Assembly (NCBI RefSeq): GCF_900102485.1
Contig: NZ_FNBX01000002.1
Span: 86,295-150,294 of the forward strand
From: Desulfovibrio legallii
GTDB lineage: Bacteria; Desulfobacterota; Desulfovibrionia; Desulfovibrionales; Desulfovibrionaceae
Reading direction: 5' to 3'
DNA length: 64,000 nucleotides
Shown here: piece by piece, positions 47,127 through 56,520 of the stretch
How the letters are laid out: each line of letters starts with the position of its first letter
How positions within the stretch are numbered: the first letter of the stretch is position 1
Position numbers and translations under genes: made by a program
The notes under the pieces: generated by a model
What the model was told of the DNA's origin: nothing
The model's database searches: none
The model's input: the letters and a program-made list of their open reading frames with translations, nothing else

Positions 47127-48806
47127 TTACAGAACGCGGAACTTGTGCACTTCGTTGGTTTCGCCGTCAATGACGTGCACGGCGCAGGCCATGCAGGGGT
47201 CAAAGGAGTGCACTGTGCGCAGGATTTCCACGGGGCGCTTGGGGTCGGCCACGGGGGTGCCGATAAGGGCCTCTTCCACCGCGCCCAGCACGCCCTTGTC
47301 GTCGCGCGGGCCCAGGTTCCAGGTGGAGGGCACCACCAGCTGGAAGTTGCCGATCTTGCCGTTCTCAATGCGCATCCAGTGGGAAAGACCGCCGCGCGGC
47401 GCGTCCAGAAAGCCCACGCCCTTGGCGTTGGCGGGCACTTCGTAGTTTTCGACGATCTGCTTGTCTTTGGCGATGTTGTTTTCGTATTCGTCCAGCCAGG
47501 CGCCGGTCTGCTGGGCAATGGCCAGGGTCTGGATGCCGCGGGCGGCGGTGCGGCCCAGGGTGGAGAAGAGGGCCTCGGGGCCCACGCCCAGGGTTTTGAG
47601 CACATGATCCACCATGGGCTTGATGACCTTGTGGTTCTGGCCGTAGGCCACCAGCATCTGGGCCAGGGGGCCGGTCTCCATGGAGTGGCTGTCGTAGCGC
47701 GGGGCCTTGAGCCAGGAGTAGCGGTCCGTATCGCCCATCTTGGTGAAGGCGGGCTTGGTTTCGCCGTCATAGGGGGCGCGGGCGGTTTCGCCCTCGTACC
47801 AGCTGTGGCGGACGTGTTCGGCGATTTTGGCGGGGTCGAAGCCCTGCACGTCGCCGATTTTGCGGTTGTAGATGACGCCGGGCTTGTACCAGCGCTTGTT
47901 GAGGTCGCGCTCGCCGCCGGCGGCGGGGAATTCGCCGAAGGCCATGAAGTTGGTGGTGCCGCCGATGCCGGCCCAGTCCTTGTATGCGCCGCCCACCAGG
48001 AGCAGGTCGGGGATGTAGACCTGCTCCACAAAGGCACGGGCTTTTTTGTACAGCTCGCGGAATTCCTTGATGCGCTCAGGCTTGAGGGCGTCGTAACAGG
48101 TTACGCCGCCGCCCACGGTGAACTGGGTGTGGGGATTTTTGGCGCCGAAAACGGCCATGCCGCGGGCCACATCCACCTGCACGCGCAGGGCCTCAAGGTA
48201 GTGGGCTGTGGCCACCAGGTCGGCTTCGGGCTCCAGGTAGTAGGCGGGGTGGCCGCCCAGGAAGTAGGCGTTGGTAAAGGGGCCGAGCTGGCCGCTTTCC
48301 ACAAAGGCTTTGAGTTTGGCCTGCACGGCGGCCAGGTCCGCGGCCTTGACCTTGCGGGGCGAGATGGATTCGGCCAGCTTGGCGGCCTTGGCCGGGTCGG
48401 CCTTGAGGGCGTTGGCCACGTCCACGAAGTCCAGGGCGTGCAGGTGGTAGAAGTGCACGATGTGGTCGTGCATGAACTGCATGGCCAGCACCAGGTTGCG
48501 GATGTAGGTGGCGTTGGCCGGGATGGGCTTGTTGATGGCGTCTTCCAGGCAGCGGGTGGAGGCCAGGGCGTGGGTGTAGGTACAGACGCCGCAGGTGCGC
48601 TGGGTAAAGTGCTGGGCGTCGCGCGGGTCGCGGCCTTTGAGGATGAGCTCCAGCCCGCGGAAAAGGGTGCCGCAGCTGCGGGCGTCTTTGATTTTGCCGC
48701 CTTCCACTTCCACTTCAATACGCAAATGCCCCTCAATGCGGGTCAGCGGGTCCACCACAATGGGACCGGAATAGCTGCTCTGGGGCGTCGCTTTCACTTG
48801 ACTCAT
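47127..48806 (-). CDS. hynA: Periplasmic [NiFe] hydrogenase large subunit
   Basis: A 559-residue catalytic subunit. The nickel ligands are in RTCGVC near the N-terminus and DPCMAC near the C-terminus, with plain cysteine rather than selenocysteine. A 15-residue tail after the His of DPCMACAVH is the part removed by the maturation protease. The N-terminus IVVDPLTRIEGHLRIEVEVE is typical of Desulfovibrio HynA. It lies 10 bases downstream of hynB. The enzyme oxidises or produces H2 in the periplasm and exchanges electrons with cytochrome c3. Confidence 0.97.
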   Translation of the reverse strand: MSQVKATPQSSYSGPIVVDPLTRIEGHLRIEVEVEGGKIKDARSCGTLFRGLELILKGRDPRDAQHFTQRTCGVCTYTHALASTRCLEDAINKPIPANATYIRNLVLAMQFMHDHIVHFYHLHALDFVDVANALKADPAKAAKLAESISPRKVKAADLAAVQAKLKAFVESGQLGPFTNAYFLGGHPAYYLEPEADLVATAHYLEALRVQVDVARGMAVFGAKNPHTQFTVGGGVTCYDALKPERIKEFRELYKKARAFVEQVYIPDLLLVGGAYKDWAGIGGTTNFMAFGEFPAAGGERDLNKRWYKPGVIYNRKIGDVQGFDPAKIAEHVRHSWYEGETARAPYDGETKPAFTKMGDTDRYSWLKAPRYDSHSMETGPLAQMLVAYGQNHKVIKPMVDHVLKTLGVGPEALFSTLGRTAARGIQTLAIAQQTGAWLDEYENNIAKDKQIVENYEVPANAKGVGFLDAPRGGLSHWMRIENGKIGNFQLVVPSTWNLGPRDDKGVLGAVEEALIGTPVADPKRPVEILRTVHSFDPCMACAVHVIDGETNEVHKFRVL

Positions 48807-48816
48807 GGTTTACCCC

Positions 48817-49764
48817 CTAGTTCTGGTAAAACGGCGTCATATCGTCCCAGAAATTGGGCTCGCTGCAACCGATGCAGGGATGCCCCGCGCCCACAGGCCA
48901 GTTGGTTTCATTGAAGAGAACCTTGGGACAGTTATTGTAGGTTTCCGGCCCTTTGCAGCCCACTTCGTACAGGCACCAGCCTTTGCGCGCCTCTTCGGAA
49001 TTGAAGGAGGGCGCAAACTCGCCGGCGTCGAAGTGCTTGCGGCGTTCGCAGAGGTCGTGCACGCTCTGACCGTAGAACATGGTGGGGCGGCCGAGCTCGT
49101 CCAGGTCGATCTTCTGGCCCTGGAGGAAGGCCACCAGCGCGCCTACCATATTGAGGGGGTTGGGAGGACAGCCGGGAATGTTGATGCCCTTGACGCCCAG
49201 GTCGGCAAAGCAGTCGTTGACGCCCTTGGCCCCGGTGGGGTTGGGCTTGGCGGCCTGCACGCCGCCGTAGCAGGCGCAGGTGCCGATGTTTACCACGGCC
49301 TTGGCCTTGGGCAGAATGCCCTTGCAGATGTCGTACATGGTGTGCCCGGCGATGTAGCCGAACTTGTTGTCCTGCGCGGTGGGGATGGCGCCCTCCACCA
49401 TGCAGACGAAGCCGTTGGGGTTGGCCACGGCGGCCTGCAGGGCCTCTTCGGCGGCGTCGCCTGCGGCGGCCATGATGGTTTCGTGGTAGTCAAGCGAAAT
49501 GGTGTCCAGAATAACGGCGTCGATAAAGGGCTTGTAGGTGCGCAGCAGCGCTTCGGAACAGCCCGTGCACTCGGCGCAGTGCAGGTAGACCACCGAAGGA
49601 CGGCGGCCCGTAAGGGCGGCGGCCACTTCGGAAGCAAAGGACGGCCCGAACCCCATGGTCACGGCCACGGCCGTGCAGAACTTCATGAAGTCGCGGCGGC
49701 TGATGCCCTGGCGTTCCAAACGCTCTTCCCCGCCTTTTTTGCCCAGACCCACGGCAATACGCAT
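48817..49764 (-). CDS. hynB: Periplasmic [NiFe] hydrogenase small subunit
   Basis: A 315-residue iron-sulfur subunit. A Tat signal ([23 protein letters not shown]) carries the heterodimer across the membrane. The proximal cluster ligand motif [30 protein letters not shown], and the C-terminal Cys/His set ([38 protein letters not shown]) bind the three clusters. The start at 49764 follows CAGGAGG. A hairpin (49803-49821) lies in its leader. No C-terminal membrane anchor, so the enzyme is soluble. Confidence 0.97.
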   Translation of the reverse strand: MRIAVGLGKKGGEERLERQGISRRDFMKFCTAVAVTMGFGPSFASEVAAALTGRRPSVVYLHCAECTGCSEALLRTYKPFIDAVILDTISLDYHETIMAAAGDAAEEALQAAVANPNGFVCMVEGAIPTAQDNKFGYIAGHTMYDICKGILPKAKAVVNIGTCACYGGVQAAKPNPTGAKGVNDCFADLGVKGINIPGCPPNPLNMVGALVAFLQGQKIDLDELGRPTMFYGQSVHDLCERRKHFDAGEFAPSFNSEEARKGWCLYEVGCKGPETYNNCPKVLFNETNWPVGAGHPCIGCSEPNFWDDMTPFYQN

Positions 49765-49802
49765 AATAGCCTCCTGGCAAAAGTGAATAAGGCTTGCGAT
49801 GC

Positions 49803-49821
49803 GGGCTCTGCCACAGAGCCC
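49803..49821 (-). other. Hairpin in the hynB leader
   Basis: GGGCTCTG and CAGAGCCC form a perfect 8-bp stem with a 3-base loop, about 40 bases before the hynB start. Without a U-tract it is more likely an mRNA stability or processing element than a terminator. Confidence 0.45.
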
Positions 49822-50009
49822 TTGTGCGGCGCGAAAAAAACCCTCACGCCGTCCACGTCGCGGCAGCTCGCGGCCCAACCCGGCATAAACCGGCGCCCCG
49901 GCGGCGCTGCCTGGAAAATGTAACTCCTGGAAATGGCCGGCGCGCGGCGCGTGGGCCGCAACACGACAACGCCCCGTGCCCCACGGCAGCGTCGTCCGCC
50001 ATTGCCGTC

Positions 50010-50038
50010 ACCATATACCCCAGGTCTTGTGCGGTCAA
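50010..50038 (-). promoter_or_regulatory. Candidate promoter for hynBA
   Basis: Minus strand TTGACC (50038-50033), 17 bases, TATGGT (50015-50010); a 15-base spacing to TATATG is also possible. It implies a leader of about 240 bases. The gap 49765-50227 holds this, the hairpin above, and the metY promoter. Confidence 0.35.
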
Positions 50039-50133
50039 TACAGTTGGGCGGAAAATGCGGGCGAAATGCGGCGGATACGCCCCAAGGGGGAAGGGCATCC
50101 CTTCACGCCCCGTCGGCAGGCTTAAGGGGCCTG

Positions 50134-50162
50134 TTGCCTCCGGCGCAGCCTTGGGCTAAAAT
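50134..50162 (+). promoter_or_regulatory. Candidate sigma70 promoter for metY
   Basis: TTGCCT (50134-50139), 17 bases, TAAAAT (50157-50162), followed by an A/T-rich start region (ACAAAAATATAT). Transcription would begin about 60 bases before metY; no room for a SAM riboswitch. Confidence 0.5.
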
Positions 50163-50227
50163 ACAAAAATATATGTCCAAACGTCCGCGCCGGGAACCCC
50201 GGCAGCATTTTACCGCATGAGGAAGGC

Positions 50228-51493
50228 ATGAAAACCGAATCTCTTTGTCTGCACGCGGGCTACGAACCCGGCAACGGCGAGCCGCGCGTGGTGCCCATTG
50301 TGCAGAGCACCACCTTCAGGTACGCCACCACCGCCGCGGTGGCCAAGCTCTTTGATCTGGCCGAGGCGGGCTTTTTTTACACCCGGTTGGGCAACCCCAC
50401 GGTGGACGCCGTGGAGCGCAAAATCGCCGCTCTGGAAGGGGGCGTGGGCGCGCTCTGCACCTCCTCCGGGCAGGCTGCCAGTATGCTTTCCGTGCTCAAC
50501 GTGGCCCGCGCGGGCGACCATGTGGTCAGCGCCTCCAGCATTTACGGCGGCACCTTTAACCTTTTTGCCGTCACCCTCAAGCGCCTGGGCATTGACGTGA
50601 CCTTTGTGGACCAGAGCGCCACGGACGCCGAGCTGGAAAAGGCCTTCCGCCCAGAAACCCGCGCCGTGTTCGGCGAAACCCTCTCCAACCCCTCCATGGA
50701 CGTGCTGGACCTGGAGCGCTTTGCCAGGCTGGCCCACCGCCACCGCTTGCCCTTTATAGTGGACAATACCTTTGCCACGCCCGTGCTCTGCCGTCCTTTC
50801 GAGTTCGGCGCGGACATTGTGGTCCACTCCACCACCAAGTACATGGACGGCCACGCCCTGCAGATGGGCGGCGTCATCGTGGACAGCGGCAACTTTGACT
50901 GGACTTCCGGCAAATTCCCGGAATTTACCGAGCCCGACCCCTCCTACCACGGGCTTATCTACACCCAGGCCTTCGGGGCTGCGGCATATATCGTTAAAGC
51001 CCGCGCCCAGCTCATGCGCGACATGGGCTGCTGCCAGACCCCGCAGGGCGCGTTCTACATCAACCTGGGGCTGGAAACCCTGCCCCTGCGCATGGAGCGC
51101 CACTGCCGCAACGCCGAGGCCGTGGCCCGCTGGCTCTGCGAGCAGCCCGCCGTGGAGGCGGTCAATTACCCGCGCCTGCCCGGCCATCCGCATCAGGCCC
51201 TGGCCCAAAAATATCTGCCCCACGGCTGCAGCGGCGTCATCGCCTTTACCCTCAAGGGCGGCCGCGAGGCCGGGGCCCGCTTTATCGACGGCCTCAAAAT
51301 GGTCTCCCTGGAAGTGCATGTGGCCGACATCCGCACCTGCGTGCTCCATCCGGCCAGCTCCACCCACCGTCAGCTTACGGACCAGCAGCTTACGGACGCG
51401 GGCATCTCGCCCGGCATGGTGCGGCTTTCCGTGGGCACGGAGCATCTGGACGACATTCTTGAGGATCTGGGCCAGGCTTTGGCCCAGGCTTAA
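50228..51493 (+). CDS. metY: O-acetylhomoserine sulfhydrylase / Cys-Met PLP enzyme
   Basis: A 421-residue member of the Cys/Met metabolism PLP family, which makes homocysteine from O-acetylhomoserine and sulfide. TRLGNPTVDAVERKIAALEGG, the PLP lysine in HSTTKYMDGHA, and the C-terminal SSTHRQLTDQQLTDAGISPGMVRLSVG fit the MetY branch. The family also contains methionine gamma-lyase and cystathionine gamma-synthase; length near 420 favours sulfhydrylase. AGGAAGG precedes the ATG. Abundant sulfide in a sulfate reducer fits this route. Confidence 0.82.
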   Translation: MKTESLCLHAGYEPGNGEPRVVPIVQSTTFRYATTAAVAKLFDLAEAGFFYTRLGNPTVDAVERKIAALEGGVGALCTSSGQAASMLSVLNVARAGDHVVSASSIYGGTFNLFAVTLKRLGIDVTFVDQSATDAELEKAFRPETRAVFGETLSNPSMDVLDLERFARLAHRHRLPFIVDNTFATPVLCRPFEFGADIVVHSTTKYMDGHALQMGGVIVDSGNFDWTSGKFPEFTEPDPSYHGLIYTQAFGAAAYIVKARAQLMRDMGCCQTPQGAFYINLGLETLPLRMERHCRNAEAVARWLCEQPAVEAVNYPRLPGHPHQALAQKYLPHGCSGVIAFTLKGGREAGARFIDGLKMVSLEVHVADIRTCVLHPASSTHRQLTDQQLTDAGISPGMVRLSVGTEHLDDILEDLGQALAQA

Positions 51494-51550
51494 CGTCAGG
51501 GCAGGGGCGGCGACAGGCGCGCCTTTTGCCTTCTGGCGGCGTCAAAATTT

Positions 51551-51600
51551 CGGGCCGGGCCGGGGCTGTACCATAAGAGTACTATCCCCGTCCCGGCCCG
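51551..51600 (+). other. Long GC hairpin after metY
   Basis: CGGGCCGGGCCGGGG (51551-51565) pairs with CCCCGTCCCGGCCCG (51586-51600) with one mismatch; the 20-base loop itself contains GTAC twice. It starts 57 bases after metY. No U-tract follows. A 16-base direct repeat, GRGAACAAAAGCCATC, occurs at about 51617-51632 and 51675-51690. Nothing else is visible in the 279-base gap. Confidence 0.5.
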
Positions 51601-51772
51601 AACCTTTCCCTTGCCAGGGAACAAAAGCCATCCCGCGCCTATGCGGTCTTCGTCCCGAACCGTTGCTTTTTCGGAGAACAAAAGCCATCGCCTGTCGCCG
51701 CCCCCGCGGCGTGCCCCTGCTCCCTGCGGCGACGGGCGGGCGAGGGCTATTCCGTCCCGGAAGGCCTTTTTC

Positions 51773-52645
51773 TTATTCCCGCGAGCCGTCCGTGCTCAGC
51801 AGGATGACGGCGGCCAGCACCAGCGCGCCGCCCAGCCAGCCCGCCGGGGGGAAGGATTCGTCCCAGAACAGCCAGCACCACAGCGTGCCCAGCACGGGCT
51901 CCAGATGGCAGGTGACGGCGGCCCGCACCAGGCTGATGCGCTGCAGGCCCTGGCCGTAGCAGATGTAAGCCAGGTAGCAGGTCAGCAGGCCCAGGGCGCT
52001 GAGCCAGCCCCAGGTGGCCGGGGCGTGGTGGGGCGGCAGGGGCGTCCAGGGGGCCAGGGCCAGAATGCCGCCCAGCAGCATGAAGGCGTAGATGGCGGCC
52101 GTGCTGTAGCGCGGCTGCCACCAGCGGTAGAAGGGATAGTGCGTGGCGTAGCACAGCCCGGCCAGCAGGCCGCAGGCAATGCCCAGGGCCGAAGGTTCGC
52201 CCCGCAGGCTGCCGCCCGAAAGGCAGACCAGCGCCGTGCCTGCCAGGGCCGTCAGGATGGCCGCCGCCTTGCGGCCCGTGATGCGCTCCCGGAAAAGCAG
52301 ACGGGAGAACACGGCCACCCAGACCGGGGCCGTGTACAGCAGCACCACGGCCGTGGCCCCGCCGCTGAGCTTGATGGCGTACTGCATGGCCCCGAAAAAG
52401 ACCCCTACGCCCCACACGCCGAAGGCCATAAAAATCAGGGCGTGCCTCGGCCGCACGCGCAGCGCCCCCGTGAACCAGGCGTGCAGGAAAAACAGCGCGC
52501 AGCCAAGGCCCGCCCGCCAGAAGGCCGTTTCCAGCGGCCCTGCCCCCGCCTGCAGGCAGAATTTGGAAAGCGGGCCCAGCAACGACCAGAGAAAAGCCGC
52601 CGACAAAATCCAGGCATAGCCGCTCGCGGAGCCGCCGGTGCGCAT
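51773..52645 (-). CDS. DMT-superfamily (EamA) transporter
   Basis: A 290-residue protein with ten membrane segments arranged as two EamA repeats (AAFLWSLLGPLSKFCLQ and GIACGLLAGLCYATHYP start them). The glycine- and aromatic-rich GATAVVLLYTAPVWVAVFSRLLFRE is typical of the first repeat end. EamA proteins export amino acids or other small metabolites; substrate unknown. It ends 14 bases downstream of where the phosphodiesterase ends its own stop region on the same strand (15-base spacing), so the two may share a transcript. Confidence 0.8.
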   Translation of the reverse strand: MRTGGSASGYAWILSAAFLWSLLGPLSKFCLQAGAGPLETAFWRAGLGCALFFLHAWFTGALRVRPRHALIFMAFGVWGVGVFFGAMQYAIKLSGGATAVVLLYTAPVWVAVFSRLLFRERITGRKAAAILTALAGTALVCLSGGSLRGEPSALGIACGLLAGLCYATHYPFYRWWQPRYSTAAIYAFMLLGGILALAPWTPLPPHHAPATWGWLSALGLLTCYLAYICYGQGLQRISLVRAAVTCHLEPVLGTLWCWLFWDESFPPAGWLGGALVLAAVILLSTDGSRE

Positions 52646-52659
52646 AGTGTGGTTTGCCC

Positions 52660-53490
52660 TTACGCCCCGACGGGCGGTTGCGGATTATGGGCCGGAGGCT
52701 GCGGCAGGGCCGCCAGGGCGTCCGGATTGAGGCCCAGAGCCTGAAGGACCAAACCGGCCACCTGGGTTTGTTGCCGGGGCAGGGGCAGGCCTTCCCAGCC
52801 CTTCCCCGCCAGCCAGAGGGGCACGCGGCGGGCGGCTTCGGTCACGTCGTTGTGCGTGCCGTCGGCGGTCATGCCGTGGTCGCTGGTGACCAGCACGGCG
52901 TAGCCCGCGTCCATCCATCGGGGCAGCCAGCGGGCCAGCAGACCGTCGGCCAGGCGCGCGGCGTCGCGGTATTCCCGGCTTTCCGCCCCGTGGCAATGTC
53001 CGGCCCAGTCCACGCCCATGCTGTGGACCAGCAACAAATGCGGCGCAAAACGGCGGCAGAGACAGGCCGCGTCCGCAAACAGGGCCGGGTCGGGGTAGGC
53101 GTCCTGGTCGTAGAACAGGCCGTGGCTTATGGGCAGGGCCGGGTCGTCCGTCAGGCGGTGCCGGGCCGGGTCGTAGGGCGTGCCGTTGCAGAGTTCGTGC
53201 ACCCAGTGGTAGGCGGCGGCGGCCGTGGTCAGCCCTGCGGCGCGGGCCAGGGAAAAAATGGTGGGCCCTGGGCAGGGGGCAGGGTCGTCGTTGCGCAGGA
53301 TGCCGCTCCGGGCCGGGCTGAGCCCGCTGAACAGGGCGGCGTAGAGCGGGCGCGAAAGGGGCGGCAAGGCGCAGTCCAGGGCTGTATAGCGGGCCGTTCC
53401 CGCTTCTTCCAGGGCGCGCAGGGCGGCCAGGCAGCGTCGGGCCGTGGCCGCGTTCAGCCCGTCCAGCAGCACCAGGCAGACGCGGGCCAC
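52660..53490 (-). CDS. Alkaline phosphatase superfamily protein (type I phosphodiesterase-like)
   Basis: A 276-residue metalloenzyme-fold protein. Metal-binding motifs are visible: VLLDGLN near the N-terminus, HSMGVDWAGHCHG and TSDHGMTADGTHND. The nucleophile Thr/Ser region is likely LPPLSRPLYAALFSG. It has no signal peptide and would act in the cytoplasm on a phosphomonoester, phosphodiester or sulfate ester. The GTG start at 53490 shares its G with the TAG stop of the deacetylase-like gene (TAGTG), so the two are translationally coupled and probably act on one substrate. Confidence 0.75.
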   Translation of the reverse strand: MARVCLVLLDGLNAATARRCLAALRALEEAGTARYTALDCALPPLSRPLYAALFSGLSPARSGILRNDDPAPCPGPTIFSLARAAGLTTAAAAYHWVHELCNGTPYDPARHRLTDDPALPISHGLFYDQDAYPDPALFADAACLCRRFAPHLLLVHSMGVDWAGHCHGAESREYRDAARLADGLLARWLPRWMDAGYAVLVTSDHGMTADGTHNDVTEAARRVPLWLAGKGWEGLPLPRQQTQVAGLVLQALGLNPDALAALPQPPAHNPQPPVGA

Positions 53491-54503
53491 TACCAGTCCC
53501 CCGGGCCGTCCGGGCGCGGGCCGAAGCCCAGGGCCGGAGCCTCGGCCCGCAGTTGCGCGGCCGTGAGGCCGCGCACCGGGCGGCTTTCCCTGAGCCAGGC
53601 CAGAAAGTTGTAGAGCTTGCGCCGCAGGGCCGCGGCCGCCGCCGCGTCCGGCACGTTGGGCGAACCGCCGGGCAACAGCTCGGAAGAATGCAGAAAAAGG
53701 TGCAGCACCTGCCCGCCGCGCCGGGCGTGCAGCCGGGCGCAGGCCCGCATGACCGGGGCCGCGTGCCATACGGGATTGGGGCTCAGCGCGCCCCAGAAGT
53801 GGAAATTGTCCGCCCAGGGCCTGCCGTGGCTCAGGCTGTGCCACAGCCACGCCAGGGGCCGGGCCAGCGGAATCTGCGTGAGGGGAGAAATGAGCAGGGC
53901 CGTGGCTGCCGGGGCGTGCGGTTCCGTCATGGGCGTCGCCCAATAGGGATCCGCCGGGGCCAGAAAGTGGTCCGGCCCGGCGTGGTCAAACACGCGCAAG
54001 GGGCAGACCGAGCTGTCCAGGGTAATGCCTTCCGCCGCCAGCAGGGGCCGCAGCGCGGCCTTGCAGTCCCACCTGCCCATGCGGAAGCTGGTCAGCGGCG
54101 CGGACTGGAAGTCGCGCCCGGCCTCCAGCAGGTTGTGCAGGCGTGCCCGCAGCAAGGGGCGGGGCAGGGTGTCCGTGCGCGGGGGCGGGCCGTCGTTCAC
54201 CGCGTCCGCACTGAGGGGCGGGGTGCTCCAGTGGTGAAGATGCGCGGCGATTTCCGCGCCGCAGCTATCGCGCATCCAGGCCAGGTGAGGCCGGGCCTCC
54301 GCGTTGGCGAATACCGTATGGGCGCAGAACAGGGTGAGGGGAAAGCCCAGCTCCCTGGTCAGCGGCGCAAGCTCGCGCAGCAGGGCCACGTTGCGCACGC
54401 CGCAGCCCGTGGCGGCGTAGCGGCCCGAAAACAGGCCTTCTTCCTCCACGTCCAGGCTTACAATGACGCGCAGGGGTTCGGCAGGGGGGGACGGTCTGGT
54501 CAT
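53490..54503 (-). CDS. Polysaccharide deacetylase-like protein (DVEEEG type), second copy
   Basis: A 337-residue paralogue of 34696-35712: VSLDVEEEGLFSGRYAATGCG, CGAEIAAHLHHWSTPPL, SFRMGRWD and HSSELLPGGSPNVPDAAA are shared nearly in order. It belongs to the NodB/CE4-like fold with an altered first metal motif. Coupled to the AlkP-superfamily gene downstream. AGGA lies before the ATG at 54503. Duplicate presence in the two accessory loci suggests related steps in one pathway. Confidence 0.7.
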   Translation of the reverse strand: MTRPSPPAEPLRVIVSLDVEEEGLFSGRYAATGCGVRNVALLRELAPLTRELGFPLTLFCAHTVFANAEARPHLAWMRDSCGAEIAAHLHHWSTPPLSADAVNDGPPPRTDTLPRPLLRARLHNLLEAGRDFQSAPLTSFRMGRWDCKAALRPLLAAEGITLDSSVCPLRVFDHAGPDHFLAPADPYWATPMTEPHAPAATALLISPLTQIPLARPLAWLWHSLSHGRPWADNFHFWGALSPNPVWHAAPVMRACARLHARRGGQVLHLFLHSSELLPGGSPNVPDAAAAAALRRKLYNFLAWLRESRPVRGLTAAQLRAEAPALGFGPRPDGPGDW

Positions 54504-54811
54504 GGGGGCATCCTATGCGCAAGGGGCGCGCAAGGCAACGGGCAGGAACGCCTCGGCGCGCTGGTGCGGGCATCTTTGCTGCGGAAGCCGCGCCGGATGG
54601 GCGGAGTGAGCTTTTTGCCGCGCCGTGGCCGGGCTGCCAAAAAGGCGGACAAGGGGGAATTTTTGCGGCCTTGCGGGCCGCGCTTGCAAAAGAGTCGGGT
54701 TTGCATAATGATTGTTACTGGCATATGGGGCATACGCGCCCGCGCGCCGGGGCGGGGATCGCCCGCCAGGCCGTGCGGCGCGCCCTTCAGCCGTTTTGCC
54801 AGAGGAGAAGC
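54504..54811. other. Divergent intergenic region, no gene
   Basis: 308 bases between the deacetylase-like gene and a glycosyltransferase. A short AT-rich patch with TTGCAA (54684-54689) and TGCATAAT (54702-54709) looks promoter-like on the plus strand, but the 14-base spacing is too short for a confident call. Nothing else seen. Confidence 0.4.
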
Positions 54812-55927
54812 ATGCCCCAGGCCCTGCGCGTTGCGTTTTTGATGGAAGACCTGTGTTTCGGCGGCACCCAGCGACAGATGCTGGAGCTGGCCCGCCGCCT
54901 GGACCGCGGGCGCTTCACGCCCGTCATGCTCACCCTGACCGGCCCCACGGACCTGGACGCCCTGGCCCGCAAGGGGGGGATAGAGCTGCACCACCTGGGC
55001 CGCGACCGGCGGGTGGCTCCCCTGTTTTTTCTGCGCCTGGGGGCCGCGTTACGGCGGCTCAGGCCGGACGTGCTGGTGCCCTGCACGGCCCTGCCCAACA
55101 TCTGGGGGCGCATCTGGGGGCGGCTGGCCTGGCCCGGCCGGACCGGAGCGCCGCTGGTGCTGGGTACCTGCCGGGGCGGCGGCGGCCCCGTGCGCCAGCA
55201 CGAGCGCTGGCTCTGGCGGCTGGCGGATCAGCTGGTCTGCAATTCGCAGGCCCTGCGCGCCGTGCTGGAAGGCCTGGGCGTGCCGTCCGCGCGGCTCCAT
55301 TATATTCCTAACGGGGTGGATACGGAATTTTTTGCCCCGGCGGATCCGCCTGCGGCGCGGCGCGCGCCTTTGATCCTGTGCGTGGCGCGTCTGGCCGGGG
55401 ATAAGGACCATCTGACGTTGTTGCGGGCCTTTGCGCTGGTGCTGGCCCGCCACCCTGAAGCCCGGCTGCGCCTGGTGGGCGACGGCCCGGAGGAAGCCCG
55501 GCTGCGCCGCTGGGCCGCGGAACACGCGGCGGGCGCGCGGGTGGAGTTTGTGCCCGGCGGCCTGGACATGCGGGAACATTATGCCGCGGCGCGGCTGTTT
55601 GCCCTGGCTTCGGTGCGCGAGGGCCAGCCCAACGTGCTGCTGGAGGCCATGGCCTGCGGCCTGCCCGTATGCGCCACCGCTGTGGGCGGTGTGCCGCGCC
55701 TGGTGGAGGAAGGGGCCACGGGCCTGCTCTGCCCGGCGGGGGACGCCGCTGCCCTGGCGGAGAACTGCTGCCGCCTGCTGGAGGACGACGCCTGCTGCGC
55801 CCGGCTGGGCGACGCGGGGCGGGGGCGCGCGGTGCGGGATTTTTCTTTCGCCCGCATGGTGGCGGCGCACGAAGCCCTTATGGACAAAGCGCCCCGCAAG
55901 GGCGCGGGAGTTGTATGGCGCGGATAA
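54812..55927 (+). CDS. Glycosyltransferase family 4
   Basis: A 371-residue GT-B enzyme. FLMEDLCFGGTQRQMLELARRL is the acceptor-side glycine loop common to GT4; the donor half has ILCVARLAGDKDHLTLLRAFA, LRLVGDGPEEARL and GQPNVLLEAMACGLPVCAT. It lacks the WcaL-type N-terminus of the three paralogues, so it is a separate family member. Start at 54812 follows GAGGAG. It overlaps the next gene by 13 bases and heads the plus arm of the second accessory locus. Confidence 0.87.
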   Translation: MPQALRVAFLMEDLCFGGTQRQMLELARRLDRGRFTPVMLTLTGPTDLDALARKGGIELHHLGRDRRVAPLFFLRLGAALRRLRPDVLVPCTALPNIWGRIWGRLAWPGRTGAPLVLGTCRGGGGPVRQHERWLWRLADQLVCNSQALRAVLEGLGVPSARLHYIPNGVDTEFFAPADPPAARRAPLILCVARLAGDKDHLTLLRAFALVLARHPEARLRLVGDGPEEARLRRWAAEHAAGARVEFVPGGLDMREHYAAARLFALASVREGQPNVLLEAMACGLPVCATAVGGVPRLVEEGATGLLCPAGDAAALAENCCRLLEDDACCARLGDAGRGRAVRDFSFARMVAAHEALMDKAPRKGAGVVWRG

Positions 55928-56496
55928 AAAAGCAAGGGCCGACGCGGCCCGGCCTGTTGTGCCGGGGCCTGTTGCCGGTTCTGGTCTGGTGCTGCTGCGC
56001 GGCGTTGCCGCTCTGGCCGCAGGCCGCGATGGGCGCTGCCCCGGCCCAGGCCACAGACGGGGAGAAGACGCCTGCCGCCGCGGCTTCGGCCGACGCGCCG
56101 CAGGGGAAGGCCCCGGCGGCAGGGCAGGCGGCTCCGACCGCCGCGGACACGGCTGCGGCCCCGACGGAAGTGACTGAATTGTGGACCGGCTCCATTTTTT
56201 CTTCCACCTATCGGGTGGGGGTGTGTTTTTCCGCTGCCGGGGCGGTGCGCGGGGTGGTGCATTTGCGCCTGCGCAACGGGCAGGTGGACGTGTACCACAT
56301 TACCGGCAGCGTTAAAGACAATGTGGTCAAGGCGCGCCACAGTTCCGGCCACAGCTTCGAGGGCCGGCTGACGGCGGCGGACCGGGTGGAAGGCGTGATC
56401 CGGCTGAAAAACGGTCTGCGCCTGGATGTGGAGGGCCGCCGCGTGCAGGGCGTGCCCCTGACGGGCGGGGATTGCTCGCCGCCCGCTGCGGAGTGA
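55915..56496 (+). CDS. Secreted or periplasmic protein of unknown function
   Basis: A 193-residue protein. A long signal sequence (about 1-41, hydrophobic core LLPVLVWCCCAALPLW) is followed by an Ala/Pro/Thr-rich linker to about 85 and a compact beta-rich domain (WTGSIFSSTYRVGVCFSAAG, VHLRLRNGQVDVYHITGSVKD, FEGRLTAADRVEGVIRLKNG). No family recognised. It lies between two glycosyltransferases with a 13-base overlap upstream and 24 bases downstream, so it belongs to the same operon. Confidence 0.7.
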   Translation: MARIKKQGPTRPGLLCRGLLPVLVWCCCAALPLWPQAAMGAAPAQATDGEKTPAAAASADAPQGKAPAAGQAAPTAADTAAAPTEVTELWTGSIFSSTYRVGVCFSAAGAVRGVVHLRLRNGQVDVYHITGSVKDNVVKARHSSGHSFEGRLTAADRVEGVIRLKNGLRLDVEGRRVQGVPLTGGDCSPPAAE

Positions 56497-56520
56497 GCCC
56501 CAAGCCGAGGAGGAGGCGTC

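Noticed and set aside
47127..48806. [NiFeSe] hydrogenase with in-frame UGA selenocysteine
   Set aside because: The C-terminal motif is DPCMAC with an ordinary cysteine codon; no UGA within the frame.
46395..48914. 839-residue plus-strand ORF opposite the hydrogenase genes
   Set aside because: Antisense shadow of hynC and hynA, whose motifs are unmistakable.
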